64,000 nt of DNA from Vescimonas cirricatena. Lineage in GTDB: Bacteria; Bacillota; Clostridia; Oscillospirales; Oscillospiraceae. The notes under the pieces were generated by a model. The model was not told where the DNA came from and searched no databases. It worked only from the letters and a program-made list of their open reading frames with translations. Positions 26,172 through 34,085 of the stretch are shown here, in pieces (position 1 is the first letter of the stretch; each line of letters opens with the position of its first letter). The position numbers were made by a program, and so were the translations under genes. The stretch is from the NCBI RefSeq assembly GCF_020687045.1, contig NZ_JAJEPW010000008.1:14820-78819 (forward strand), in the 5' to 3' direction.

Positions 26172-26278
26172 CGGCAAAAAGCTGTGTCAGAAATGGCACA
26201 GTTTTTTGCCGCTTTTTTTGGAAGGAGCGGTACGTTTCGCTCCGTGAGAAAGCCTTGACTTTCAAGGCTGCTTTTTTT
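26172..26278 (+). terminator. Two stacked terminators in the 25.98-26.31 kb gap
   Basis: CGGCAAAAAGCTGTG / CACAGTTTTTTGCCG with CTTTTTTT (26172-26219) and AGCCTTG / CAAGGCT with GCTTTTTTT (26251-26278). No gene is seen between 25983 and 26310. The doubled signal suggests strong insulation of the following gene. Confidence 0.75.
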
Positions 26279-26310
26279 ATAATCTTTGCATAAGAAAGGC
26301 GTGATCTATC

Positions 26311-27282
26311 GTGAATGCTCAGATAATCTGCATCCTGTTTTCCGTTCTCCTGGTGCCGTTCAACCTGCTCTGCACCCACTGGATGACCCAGGAGGCCGTG
26401 CATCTGACCGGGATGACCTATATGGAATTCAAAGAAGCCACCTCCGGCATCAGTGCGTCGTCCGTTAGAAGAAAGCGGAACTGGTGGTACTACGTCCACT
26501 TCTTCAACGAGTACAGCGCCAACCCGGAAAAGTCCATCTGCTTTATGCGGATGCACGTGGCGGCGGTCCTCCCCAGCGTGGCGGCCATGTACCTCTTGGC
26601 CCGGGTGTATGCCAGCCCGGACCGGGTGTCCTTCGCCATGACCGGCAACTGCATCCTGCTTGCCGTCAACCTGGTTCTGGCCGCCGGGGGCGCGCTCTAC
26701 AGGCGGGGCCATCCCCTGGACCCCGTTGCGGCGGAGAAGCTTCGGGAAAAGCACCAGGCGGAGCGGGCATACAGCCGGGCGCACCTGGGGCAGATGACGG
26801 CTCGTGTCGCCGTGCCGGTGGGCGTCCTTCTGGCGGTCCTGTATATCTTTGGAAGCGGCGCGGCCTCCGGACGGACGGAAACGCCGGACCCGGTACATTT
26901 TGCGCAGATTCTGCAGGAAAAGGGGTACGAAACGGCGGACGTATCCCTGACCTATGGACGGATCGACCGGAACAAGCTCACCCAGGCCATCGCCGGGGCA
27001 AAGGGCGGCAGTCGGGTGGAATGCTATCGCTACGCCGACGATAAAACGGTGGACCTGGTGTATAACCAGATATCCTATGAGACAGCCCCGGACCTGGAGC
27101 CCAGGGCGCGGGAAAGTCACGAGACTACCCTCTCAGGCGGCGGCAAGATGTTCACCATAGTGGCGGACGGCGTGTACTATCTGGTGCTGTTCCGGGGTGA
27201 CACGCTGATTTATGCCTGTTCGCCGGATTCTCTGACGGAGATCAACGAAATTCTGGCGGAGACCGGCTATCTGCGGAGGTAA
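26311..27282 (+). CDS. Membrane protein with a C-terminal extracytoplasmic domain, unknown function
   Basis: 323 residues with a GTG start. There are hydrophobic segments near 3-22, about 85-105, 115-135 and 165-185. A soluble C-terminal domain (about 195-323) follows, containing FAQILQEKGYETADV, SRVECYRYADD, MFTIVADGVYYLVLFRGDTL and INEILAETGYL. This last domain has the same pattern as the C-terminus of the DUF3592 protein at 28039. The gene is 6 bp from the CPBP protease gene, so they are probably co-transcribed. No function is recognised. Confidence 0.65.
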   Translation: MNAQIICILFSVLLVPFNLLCTHWMTQEAVHLTGMTYMEFKEATSGISASSVRRKRNWWYYVHFFNEYSANPEKSICFMRMHVAAVLPSVAAMYLLARVYASPDRVSFAMTGNCILLAVNLVLAAGGALYRRGHPLDPVAAEKLREKHQAERAYSRAHLGQMTARVAVPVGVLLAVLYIFGSGAASGRTETPDPVHFAQILQEKGYETADVSLTYGRIDRNKLTQAIAGAKGGSRVECYRYADDKTVDLVYNQISYETAPDLEPRARESHETTLSGGGKMFTIVADGVYYLVLFRGDTLIYACSPDSLTEINEILAETGYLRR

Positions 27283-27288
27283 GGGAAC

Positions 27289-27924
27289 ATGAAAGCACTG
27301 CCAAAACACTGCCTGCCGCACCATGCGGTGCTCCTGCTGGTCTATCTGTCCGCGCTTTTTCTTACAAGCCGCGCGGCCAACCTGCCCAACCTGTTTTACA
27401 TGGCCTTCAACGGCCTTGTGCTGGGGCTGAGCGCCGCCTATATGCGCTGGGACTTTGACACGGACCTCTTCAGGCTGAAGCGGACTGCCGCCAACGTGGT
27501 CCGGCAGGTTCTGACGGGACTGGGGTTGGGGTGCCTGCTGGCGATGGTTTTCGCGGGCGTCGCCATGCTGTTCGAGGACATTTCGCTGTTTCCCCGGCTG
27601 GGCATACAGAATGCCGCCGGCTTCATCCTGGTGCAGATGATCGTTGCATTGGCTGAGGAGGCGTATTTCAACTACTACCTGTACGACACCCTGATGCGGT
27701 TGTTCAGAGGGAAAGCCGTGTGGAGCATGGCGGCTGCGGCCGCGCTGTTTGCCGGGGTACACTGGGCGATGAACGGCAGCGTGAAGCAGGTGGTCATCGC
27801 CTTTGCCTTCCGGCTGGCCGCCCTGCTGGTCCGGCAGATAATCCGCCGGGACAACGCCTTTTACATCTGCGCCGGGATGCACTTTTTCTATAACCTGATG
27901 GTATTTTTTGTGATTTCCATCTGA
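27289..27924 (+). CDS. CPBP family intramembrane protease-like protein
   Basis: 211 residues, about six transmembrane helices. The CPBP (Abi/CAAX-processing) motifs are recognisable: a Glu-Glu pair in ALAEEAYFNYYLY (about 122-123), FAGVHW (about 160) and GMHFFYN (about 199). The first motif normally reads EExxxR; here the Arg position is occupied by another residue (EEAYFN), so protease activity is doubtful. It is preceded by ggaggtaagg and follows the 26311 membrane protein. Role may be in bacteriocin immunity or protein processing, as for other family members. Confidence 0.75.
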   Translation: MKALPKHCLPHHAVLLLVYLSALFLTSRAANLPNLFYMAFNGLVLGLSAAYMRWDFDTDLFRLKRTAANVVRQVLTGLGLGCLLAMVFAGVAMLFEDISLFPRLGIQNAAGFILVQMIVALAEEAYFNYYLYDTLMRLFRGKAVWSMAAAAALFAGVHWAMNGSVKQVVIAFAFRLAALLVRQIIRRDNAFYICAGMHFFYNLMVFFVISI

Positions 27925-28038
27925 TGGAGGAGCACAGGCTCCACTGGTACGAAGCATAAGATCCTGTATGATAAGGCTCTGTTTCAGCGGGAAATGGAGG
28001 TGCTGATGGAGCGAAGCAAGGAGGCATAAGAATTAGGA

Positions 28039-29055
28039 ATGTGGAGAAAACAAAATAGAAAATTTTCGCTTTATTTCCGAATCATGGGCTTAGTGATGCT
28101 AATCGTGGGCATCGGCCTGATTGTCGACGGAATCGGCAATTATGTTGATCAATCCCGCCAGAAGGACTGGATCACTACATCGGCCACGGTCACAGATGTC
28201 TCCAGCGAAGAAGGCAGTTCCTCGTCACTACATAACAGCCACATTACCTACTACATCATGACATATGAGTATGTCGTGGACGGGAAAACCTATACGGGCA
28301 GCACAGGACGTATGTCATCACCCCGCCTGGTCGGTGATACCATTACCGTGAAATACGACCCGGAAATGCCGGAAGAGAACACGGCGATTCTCTCTCCCAA
28401 TACCCGTGATCTGGTGGTACTTCTGATTTTGGGAACGGCCATCGCAGTGGTGGGCTTTTTCCTCTCTGGGGGGGTGGAGCTGTTTCGCAATCTCCTGCGA
28501 AAGAAGCACACTGAGGAGCCGAAGGAATCGGTCCCGAAGACAGATATAGGGTTTGATTCAACGGCCATTGCAAAGATCCCGGCAAAGCAGTGGGTTCCCC
28601 GACTTGCGGCTTGGCTTCTTGCGTTCGTTGCCGTTATCCTTTTCGTGAAATTTTTCCTTACGTCGGGAGCTGCGGACTTGGATGAGTTCCGCAATGCCGC
28701 AGTGGCGACCGGCTACACCGCTGTGGACTCCACGGAGGACGTTCGCCAGAGATGGGGCGTCGGGTCCATGTTGATCCGCTCTGTTTCCGTGCATGAGGAC
28801 TCCTTGCGGTTAGACTTCTGTAGGCTGGATTCCGCAGACGGCTGCCGCCGCATCTATGCTGCTGCGACCCTCCCAATCACCGGTGAGGTGACGGAGAGCA
28901 ATACCGCTGCTCGTCAGATCTATGCCGTGGACAGCCCCACGAATTTCGCAGCAAAGATCCGTAGCGGCAGGATGATGCTTTATGTGTATACTACGCAGGA
29001 GGATAAGGCCGATGTGCTTGCGTTTCTGGAATCTGTGGGCTACTGGGGCAAATAA
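28039..29055 (+). CDS. DUF3592 membrane protein with an extra C-terminal domain
   Basis: 338 residues. A transmembrane helix (about 12-33), a DUF3592-type beta domain (about 45-118: TTSATVTDVSSEE, YIMTYEYVVDGKTYTG, VKYDPEMPEENTA) and a second helix (about 120-142) are followed by a third helix (about 190-207). A C-terminal domain (about 212-338) ends in FLESVGYWGK. The C-terminal domain follows the same pattern as that of the protein at 26311. A short open frame remnant just upstream (27945-28029) encodes nothing recognisable. Confidence 0.75.
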   Translation: MWRKQNRKFSLYFRIMGLVMLIVGIGLIVDGIGNYVDQSRQKDWITTSATVTDVSSEEGSSSSLHNSHITYYIMTYEYVVDGKTYTGSTGRMSSPRLVGDTITVKYDPEMPEENTAILSPNTRDLVVLLILGTAIAVVGFFLSGGVELFRNLLRKKHTEEPKESVPKTDIGFDSTAIAKIPAKQWVPRLAAWLLAFVAVILFVKFFLTSGAADLDEFRNAAVATGYTAVDSTEDVRQRWGVGSMLIRSVSVHEDSLRLDFCRLDSADGCRRIYAAATLPITGEVTESNTAARQIYAVDSPTNFAAKIRSGRMMLYVYTTQEDKADVLAFLESVGYWGK

Positions 29056-29117
29056 GAAAGCGGGAAATTTACCACTGCAGACCTACAAATCCTAATGTCA
29101 AAGTAATTGGAGGAGCT

Positions 29118-30017
29118 ATGAAGAGGTTCAAGGGCTTTAATCCCATGCTGTTTGCGGCGGCGGTGATCTTTCTCTGCGTCACGGTCTATAGCCTGGTCAG
29201 CAATGTCACCGTCTATGTGCGGCAAAGGAACTGGCCGGTCACCACGGCGACGGTGATCGACGTGGCCGAAAACGGAAAAGAATACAACATCACCTACCAG
29301 TACGAGGCCCGGGGCAACGTTTACACCGGGAAGCTGCACCGGGTGCGCTTGCGCTACGGCTTCGGGGAGACCCTTGCCGTCCGGTATGACCCCGACGCGC
29401 CGGAGAAGTCCGTCCGGCAGGGGGTCATGACCCGCCGGTCGCTCCTGACGCAGGCGGGGCTATCGGTGGTTTTCTGCCTGGTGGGGTACTGCCTGATCCG
29501 GCGGGCCCTGCCCCAAAAGGAGCCGGAGGAGAGCGCTCCGGAGCGGCCCGCCCCCAAGACACCGGCCCGAAAATCCCGGCCCGCCGAAGGAACCGTCAGC
29601 GCGGCGGAGGTCCGGCAGGCCGAGGACCGGGTTTTCCGGGAGGTGTGCCAACTGGTGCGGGACGTCCAGGAAAAGCACCCGTCCGTGGGATACGCGGTGC
29701 GGCTGGAGCGGTCCGCCCCGCTGGAGGCGGCGGGCTATGCACCAGCCCGCTACGAAGCCTGGCTCATCGTCTCCCTGGCCCGGAACCGGACGATTCTGGA
29801 AAGCGGCCCGGACACCGGGGAGTGGCCCGACGCCCGGGACAGGATCACCCGCATCAGAGGCGGGAAGCTGACGGTCTCCGACGACTATGGCTGGCTTTCC
29901 CGGGAGCTGGAGGCCATCACCGCCGACTATGAGGCCGGGCCCGACGCCTATGCCGAGAACAAACCGGCCTCCGATGAGATGCTGCGGGAGGCCTGCCGGG
30001 TGGAGTGGATCGGATAA
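29118..30017 (+). CDS. DUF3592 membrane protein
   Basis: 299 residues. The N-terminal half is a compact DUF3592 unit: helix (about 9-30), beta segment (VTTATVIDVAENGKEYNITY, VRYDPDAPEKSV) and second helix (about 112-132). A Pro/Lys-rich linker (about 135-160) leads to a soluble cytosolic domain (about 160-299) without recognised motifs. It is related to the DUF3592 part of its upstream neighbour but carries a different C-terminal domain. Function is unknown. Confidence 0.75.
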   Translation: MKRFKGFNPMLFAAAVIFLCVTVYSLVSNVTVYVRQRNWPVTTATVIDVAENGKEYNITYQYEARGNVYTGKLHRVRLRYGFGETLAVRYDPDAPEKSVRQGVMTRRSLLTQAGLSVVFCLVGYCLIRRALPQKEPEESAPERPAPKTPARKSRPAEGTVSAAEVRQAEDRVFREVCQLVRDVQEKHPSVGYAVRLERSAPLEAAGYAPARYEAWLIVSLARNRTILESGPDTGEWPDARDRITRIRGGKLTVSDDYGWLSRELEAITADYEAGPDAYAENKPASDEMLREACRVEWIG

Positions 30018-30028
30018 GCGGCAGAGCA

Positions 30029-30070
30029 AAAAAAACTCCCGGCGCGGGTGTCCCGCGCCGGGAGTTGATA
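30029..30070. terminator. Bidirectional terminator between convergent genes
   Basis: A-run, stem AACTCCCGGCGCGGG / CCCGCGCCGGGAGTT and a TATTTTC tail. It serves the DUF3592 gene on the plus strand and the zinc-ribbon gene on the minus strand. Confidence 0.85.
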
Positions 30071-30081
30071 TTTTCTTGCTG

Positions 30082-30495
30082 TCAGCTTTTGCCGTGAATT
30101 TCCGCGCCGCACTTGGGGCAGGTGATGACGATGCGGCCCTTGCCCCGGGGTACCCGGCACACCGTGCGGCAGTTGGGGCAGGTGAAATACTTGTGCTCCT
30201 TGTCCCGGCTGCGGGACAGGGCCTGCCGCAGGGGATAGACCACCTTGTTCATATAAGCCGCATTCTCTGCCCGGCGCTTGGACAGGTTCTTGGAAAACAT
30301 GCGGAACACCATCCAAATGGTCAGCACCATGGCCACCGCCGACAGAATGCTGTAGGCCACCTGGTTCCGGACAAAGAGGTTGACCACGTCCAGAATAATG
30401 GCCGCCCAGAGGGTCACGAACCCCAGCTGGTCCACGCCGTTGCGCCCATACATGAACCGGGCCAGGGAGTTGCCAATTTTTTGGAAGAAATTCAT
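30082..30495 (-). CDS. Small membrane protein with a zinc ribbon
   Basis: 137 residues from the ATG at 30495; the frame extends upstream without a good start. Two hydrophobic helices (about 25-45 and 48-66) are followed by a basic region and a C-terminal zinc ribbon with CPNCRTVCRVP and CPKCGAE (four Cys as two CxxC). The ribbon faces the cytosol if the positive-inside rule holds. Similar proteins are frequent in Clostridia, function unknown. Confidence 0.75.
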   Translation of the reverse strand: MNFFQKIGNSLARFMYGRNGVDQLGFVTLWAAIILDVVNLFVRNQVAYSILSAVAMVLTIWMVFRMFSKNLSKRRAENAAYMNKVVYPLRQALSRSRDKEHKYFTCPNCRTVCRVPRGKGRIVITCPKCGAEIHGKS

Positions 30496-30884
30496 ACGAG
30501 CGCCTCGTTCTGCAAAAAAATGAGGTCCTTCCGGAAAAGGACGCACTTATTCTACAGGAATCTGCCGCAAACGTAAAGCCTTTCTTTGCAAAATTCACAG
30601 AATGGACATGATTTTTTCCGCCGCAGGCCTCTGGGACCGGGGAATCGGCCCTTTTCCTCGTTGCAATCTGCCGGGGGGATTGGTATAATGTATGTGTATT
30701 CTTTTGCCCAATTGAGGGCCGGCGAACCGCCGGCCCCCTATCTGAAAAGCGGCGGCCGGCGTCTCCTGCGGGGCGGGAGGGCTGCGCCGGACTGGCCGGA
30801 GAGCTTCCGGTCCCGGGCCGCTTGAGCCATCCTATGCCGTCTGCCGCCGCCCCGTCACCCTGCTGATTGAAAGGACCGATTCTC

Positions 30885-31529
30885 ATGATCAAAATTTCCC
30901 CCTCTATCCTGTCTGCGGACTTTGCGTATCTGGCCCGGGACATTCAGGCCATCTCCACTGCGGATTACGTCCATGTGGACGTGATGGACGGCCTGTTCGT
31001 GCCCAACATCTCCATCGGCATCCCGGTGGTGAAGTGCATCCGTCCGGTGACGGACCTGCCCCTGGACGTGCATCTGATGATTCAGGAGCCGGTGCGCTAT
31101 GTGGACCAGTTCTGCGACGCCGGGGCGGACATCGTCACCTGCCATGTGGAGGCCGACACCCAGGAGAACATCCTGGCCGCCATCGACAAAATCCACGCCA
31201 AGGGCAAGAAGGCCGGCGTGGTGGTGAAGCCCAGGACCCCTGCCAGCGCCGTGCTGCCCTTTATCGACCGGGTGGAGATGATCCTGGTGATGACGGTGGA
31301 GCCGGGCTTCGGCGGCCAGAAGTTCATGGCCGACATGATGCCCAAGGTGCAGGAGATCCGCCGGTACATCGACGCCATGAACCCCGGCTGCGAGCTGGAG
31401 GTGGACGGCGGCGTGGACCCCGCTACCTGCAAGATCTGCGTGGCCAGCGGCGCAAACGTCCTGGTGGCCGGGTCCGCCGTGTACAAGGCGGCGGACATTC
31501 CCGCCCGCATCCGGGAGCTTCGGGGCTGA
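30885..31529 (+). CDS. rpe: Ribulose-phosphate 3-epimerase
   Basis: 214 residues, full length, starting MIKISPSILSADFAYLARDI. This TIM-barrel enzyme interconverts ribulose 5-phosphate and xylulose 5-phosphate in the pentose phosphate pathway. Family motifs are present: SPSILSADF, VHVDVMDG (metal-binding His and catalytic Asp), LDVHLMI, VMTVEPGFGGQKF, EVDGGV (second catalytic Asp) and GANVLVAGSAVY. The ATG at 30885 follows gaaaggacc. The 340-bp stretch before it holds a likely promoter (TATAAT near 30684) and GC-rich repeats but no convincing gene. Confidence 0.97.
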   Translation: MIKISPSILSADFAYLARDIQAISTADYVHVDVMDGLFVPNISIGIPVVKCIRPVTDLPLDVHLMIQEPVRYVDQFCDAGADIVTCHVEADTQENILAAIDKIHAKGKKAGVVVKPRTPASAVLPFIDRVEMILVMTVEPGFGGQKFMADMMPKVQEIRRYIDAMNPGCELEVDGGVDPATCKICVASGANVLVAGSAVYKAADIPARIRELRG

Positions 31530-31562
31530 TGCGGCCCGATTTCACTTGAAAAGGAAGATACT

Positions 31563-32162
31563 ATGGAATTTTTTCCCGCCCCTCTTGAAAATCTGGTGGA
31601 GCAGTTTGCCCGGCTGCCGGGCATCGGCTCCAAGTCCGCCCAGCGGCTGGCCTTTCATGTGCTGAACCTGCCCCAGGACCAGGCCCGGGCCTTTGCCGAC
31701 GCCATTCTGGAGGCCAAGCGCAGCGTGACCCTGTGTCCCGTGTGCCAGAACCTCACCAGCGGGGGCCTGTGCCCCATCTGCGCCTCGCCCAAGCGGGACG
31801 AGAGTACCATCTGCGTGGTGGCGGACCCCCGGGATGTGGTGGCCATCGAGCGCAGCCGGGAGTATAACGGCCGGTACCATGTGCTGCACGGGGTGCTGTC
31901 CCCCATGAACCATGTGGGCCCCGACGATCTGCAGATCAAGTCCCTGGTGGACCGGGTGGCCCAGGGCGGCATTCAGGAGGTCATCATGGCCACCAATCCC
32001 GACACCGAGGGGGAGACCACCGCCATGTACCTGGCAAGGCTCTTAAAGCCCTTCGGGGTAAAGGTTACCCGCCTGGCCTACGGCATCCCCGTGGGCGGCC
32101 ACCTGGAATTTGCCGACGACGCCACGCTGATGCGTGCCCTGGAAGGCAGGCGGGAGCTATGA
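31563..32162 (+). CDS. recR: Recombination mediator RecR
   Basis: 199 residues, full length. An N-terminal helix-hairpin-helix (LARLPGIGSKSAQRLAFH), a C4 zinc finger (CPVCQNLTSGGLCPIC, about 57-72) and a Toprim domain (ICVVADPRDVVAIERS to NPDTEGETTAMYLA) are all present. RecR, with RecF and RecO, loads RecA on gapped DNA. It starts 33 bp after rpe and overlaps apbE by 4 bp (ATGA), so it begins a translationally coupled chain that continues to the barstar gene. Confidence 0.97.
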   Translation: MEFFPAPLENLVEQFARLPGIGSKSAQRLAFHVLNLPQDQARAFADAILEAKRSVTLCPVCQNLTSGGLCPICASPKRDESTICVVADPRDVVAIERSREYNGRYHVLHGVLSPMNHVGPDDLQIKSLVDRVAQGGIQEVIMATNPDTEGETTAMYLARLLKPFGVKVTRLAYGIPVGGHLEFADDATLMRALEGRREL

Positions 32163-33169
32163 AGCGTGTATGCTGCGCCGTGCTGGCGGCGCTTCTGCTG
32201 TGCCTTTCCGGCTGCGGCGTCCAATCGGAGCCGGAACAGCTGAGCCTGTTCGCCATGGACACCTATATGACCCTGGCCGCCTACGGAGACAAGGCTTCGG
32301 AGGCCCTGGCCGCCTGCGGCCAGGAGCTGAACCGCCTGGACGGGACCCTGTCCCGGACCCGGGAGGGAAGTGAAATCTATACCCTGAACGCCCAGGGCAG
32401 CGCCGATGTGTCCCAGGAGACGGCGGACCTGATCTCCGCCGCCCTGACCCTGAGCCAGGCCACCGGCGGGGCCTTTGACCCCACCGTTGCCCCGCTTGTG
32501 ACCCTTTGGGGCATCACCACCGACAGCCCCCGGGTACCGCAGCAGACGGAGATCGACGCTCTGCTTCCCCTGGTGGGGACGGAGCACGTGACCCTGGAGG
32601 GTACCCGCGTCACCCTGGATGAGGGCTGCGCCATGGACCTGGGCGGCATCGCCAAGGGCTACGCTTCCGACCGGCTGGCGGACATCTTCGCCCAATACGG
32701 GGTGGACAGCGCCCTGGTGAGCCTGGGGGGCAACGTGTACGCCCGGGGCGCAAAGCCAGGAGGCCAGGCCTGGAGCGTGGCGGTGCAGCACCCGGAGCAG
32801 GAGGGCTATGCCGCAATGCTGTCCCTGAGCGACGCCTTCGCCGTTACCTCCGGCGGCTATCAGCGGTATTTCACCGGCCCCGACGGAACGGTGTATCAGC
32901 ACATTCTGAGCCCCAAGACCGGCTGGCCGGTGCAGGGGGACCTGCTGTCCGTCACCATTGTGGCAGACAGCGGCACCATGGCCGACGCTTATTCCACCGC
33001 CCTGTATGTCATGGGTTTGGCGGCGGCGGAGGACTTCTGGCGGCAGACCGGGGGCTTTGACATGGTGCTCATCTCCAAGGACGGCCGGGTTCTGTATACC
33101 CCGGGCCTGGCGGACCGGCTGACGGAAGTTGAGGGCAGCGGCTATGCGTATGCGTCCATCGAGTCCTGA
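32159..33169 (+). CDS. apbE: FAD:protein FMN transferase (ApbE), lipoprotein
   Basis: 336 residues. An N-terminal lipoprotein signal ends in LLLCLSGC. The ApbE domain has the motifs FAMDTYMTL, TGGAFDPTVAPL, MDLGGIAKGYASDRLA (about 158-172) and VALGG-type SLGGNVYARG, ending with a TYSTALYVMG-like metal-binding segment (ADAYSTALYVMG). The enzyme attaches FMN to Thr of exported flavoproteins using FAD. It is followed by a NusG_II protein and a Gx transporter, a combination seen near flavin-based electron-transfer genes in Firmicutes. The flavinylated partner is not in the window. Confidence 0.95.
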   Translation: MKRVCCAVLAALLLCLSGCGVQSEPEQLSLFAMDTYMTLAAYGDKASEALAACGQELNRLDGTLSRTREGSEIYTLNAQGSADVSQETADLISAALTLSQATGGAFDPTVAPLVTLWGITTDSPRVPQQTEIDALLPLVGTEHVTLEGTRVTLDEGCAMDLGGIAKGYASDRLADIFAQYGVDSALVSLGGNVYARGAKPGGQAWSVAVQHPEQEGYAAMLSLSDAFAVTSGGYQRYFTGPDGTVYQHILSPKTGWPVQGDLLSVTIVADSGTMADAYSTALYVMGLAAAEDFWRQTGGFDMVLISKDGRVLYTPGLADRLTEVEGSGYAYASIES

Positions 33170-33548
33170 GCTCCGGCCCACCTGGTGGGACGGACTGGCG
33201 GCGGCCATTGTGGCGGCCCTGGCCATTTTCACGGCGGCGTGGTATTACGGCGGTCTGGCCCGGTCCGGTCCGCTGACTGCCGCCATTGTCCACCGGGGGC
33301 AGGTGGTGCAGACCGTGGAGCTGGACCGCCTTACAGAGGAGATGACCGTCACCGTGGAGGGGGACTATCACCTGACCATCCTCCTGGACAGAGACGGCGT
33401 CCGGGTGGCGGAGAGCGACTGCCCGGGCCAGGACTGCGTCCACACCGGCACCATCACCCGGGCGGGACAGAGCATTGTCTGCCTGCCGGAGCAGGTGGTG
33501 GTGCAGCTGTCCGGCGGCGGCAGTGGCCCCGACGCGGTGCTGGGATAG
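33144..33548 (+). CDS. NusG domain II-like exported protein
   Basis: About 134 residues from ATG 33144 (33150 also possible). It overlaps the end of apbE. One transmembrane helix (about 17-37) is followed by a small beta domain with TVELDRLTEEMTVTVEG and the signature ESDCPGQDCVHTGTITRAGQ, SIVCLPEQVVV. This is the NusG_II family, common in Firmicutes next to ApbE and Gx-type transporters. Two Cys in CPGQDC are conserved in the family and may form a disulfide. The exact role is not known; involvement in electron transfer at the membrane is inferred. Confidence 0.85.
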   Translation: MRMRPSSPELRPTWWDGLAAAIVAALAIFTAAWYYGGLARSGPLTAAIVHRGQVVQTVELDRLTEEMTVTVEGDYHLTILLDRDGVRVAESDCPGQDCVHTGTITRAGQSIVCLPEQVVVQLSGGGSGPDAVLG

Positions 33549-33558
33549 GAGGGACGCC

Positions 33559-34071
33559 ATGAAGATAACCACCCGCCAATTGGCGCTGTGCGCGGTGCTG
33601 ACGGCCCTGGCCCTGGGCCTGAGCACCCTGGAAAACCTGTTTCCCGTGACGCTGGTGATCCCCCTGCCGGGGGTGAAGCTGGGCCTGGCCAACATCGTCA
33701 CGGTGTTCGCCCTGTATCAGCTGGGGCCGCTTCCGGCCCTGTGCATCCTGGCGGCCCGGTGCCTGCTGGGCAGTCTCTTTGCCGGAAATGCCTCGGCTCT
33801 GCTGTTTTCCCTGCTGGGGGGAACGCTGGCTATGCTGGTGATGCTGGCGCTGTCCCGTCTGCCGGGTTTGTCGGTATACGGCGTGTCCATCGGCGGCGCG
33901 GCGGGCCACAACATCGGCCAGATGGCGGCGGCCCTGATCACCCTGGGCAACACCGCCGTGCTGGGATATCTGCCGTTTCTGCTGGCGGTGTCCCTGTTCA
34001 CCGGAGCCCTGACGGGCTTCGTGTCGGCCCTGCTGCTGCGGGCCATCAGCCATGTGAAGCTATCACATTGA
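33559..34071 (+). CDS. Gx transporter family membrane protein
   Basis: 170 residues with five or six transmembrane helices. It shows the family pattern (LALCAVLTALALGLSTLENL, PLPGVKLGLANIVTVFALY, FAGNASALLFSLLGG, GHNIGQMAAA), formerly annotated as heptaprenyl diphosphate synthase component I. These proteins resemble the S-components of ECF transporters. Located directly after apbE and the NusG_II gene, it likely belongs to the same flavin- or quinone-linked function. Starts 11 bp after the previous stop with aggagg. Confidence 0.9.
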   Translation: MKITTRQLALCAVLTALALGLSTLENLFPVTLVIPLPGVKLGLANIVTVFALYQLGPLPALCILAARCLLGSLFAGNASALLFSLLGGTLAMLVMLALSRLPGLSVYGVSIGGAAGHNIGQMAAALITLGNTAVLGYLPFLLAVSLFTGALTGFVSALLLRAISHVKLSH

Positions 34072-34085
34072 AGGAGAGCGGATAA

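Noticed and set aside
27945..28029. Small frame between the CPBP and DUF3592 genes
   Set aside because: About 28 codons without start signal or recognisable similarity; at most a gene remnant.
30666..30884. Short open frame upstream of rpe (from about 30688)
   Set aside because: Arg/Pro/Gly-rich translation of GC-rich DNA, no ribosome binding site, and it lies in the likely promoter/leader of rpe.
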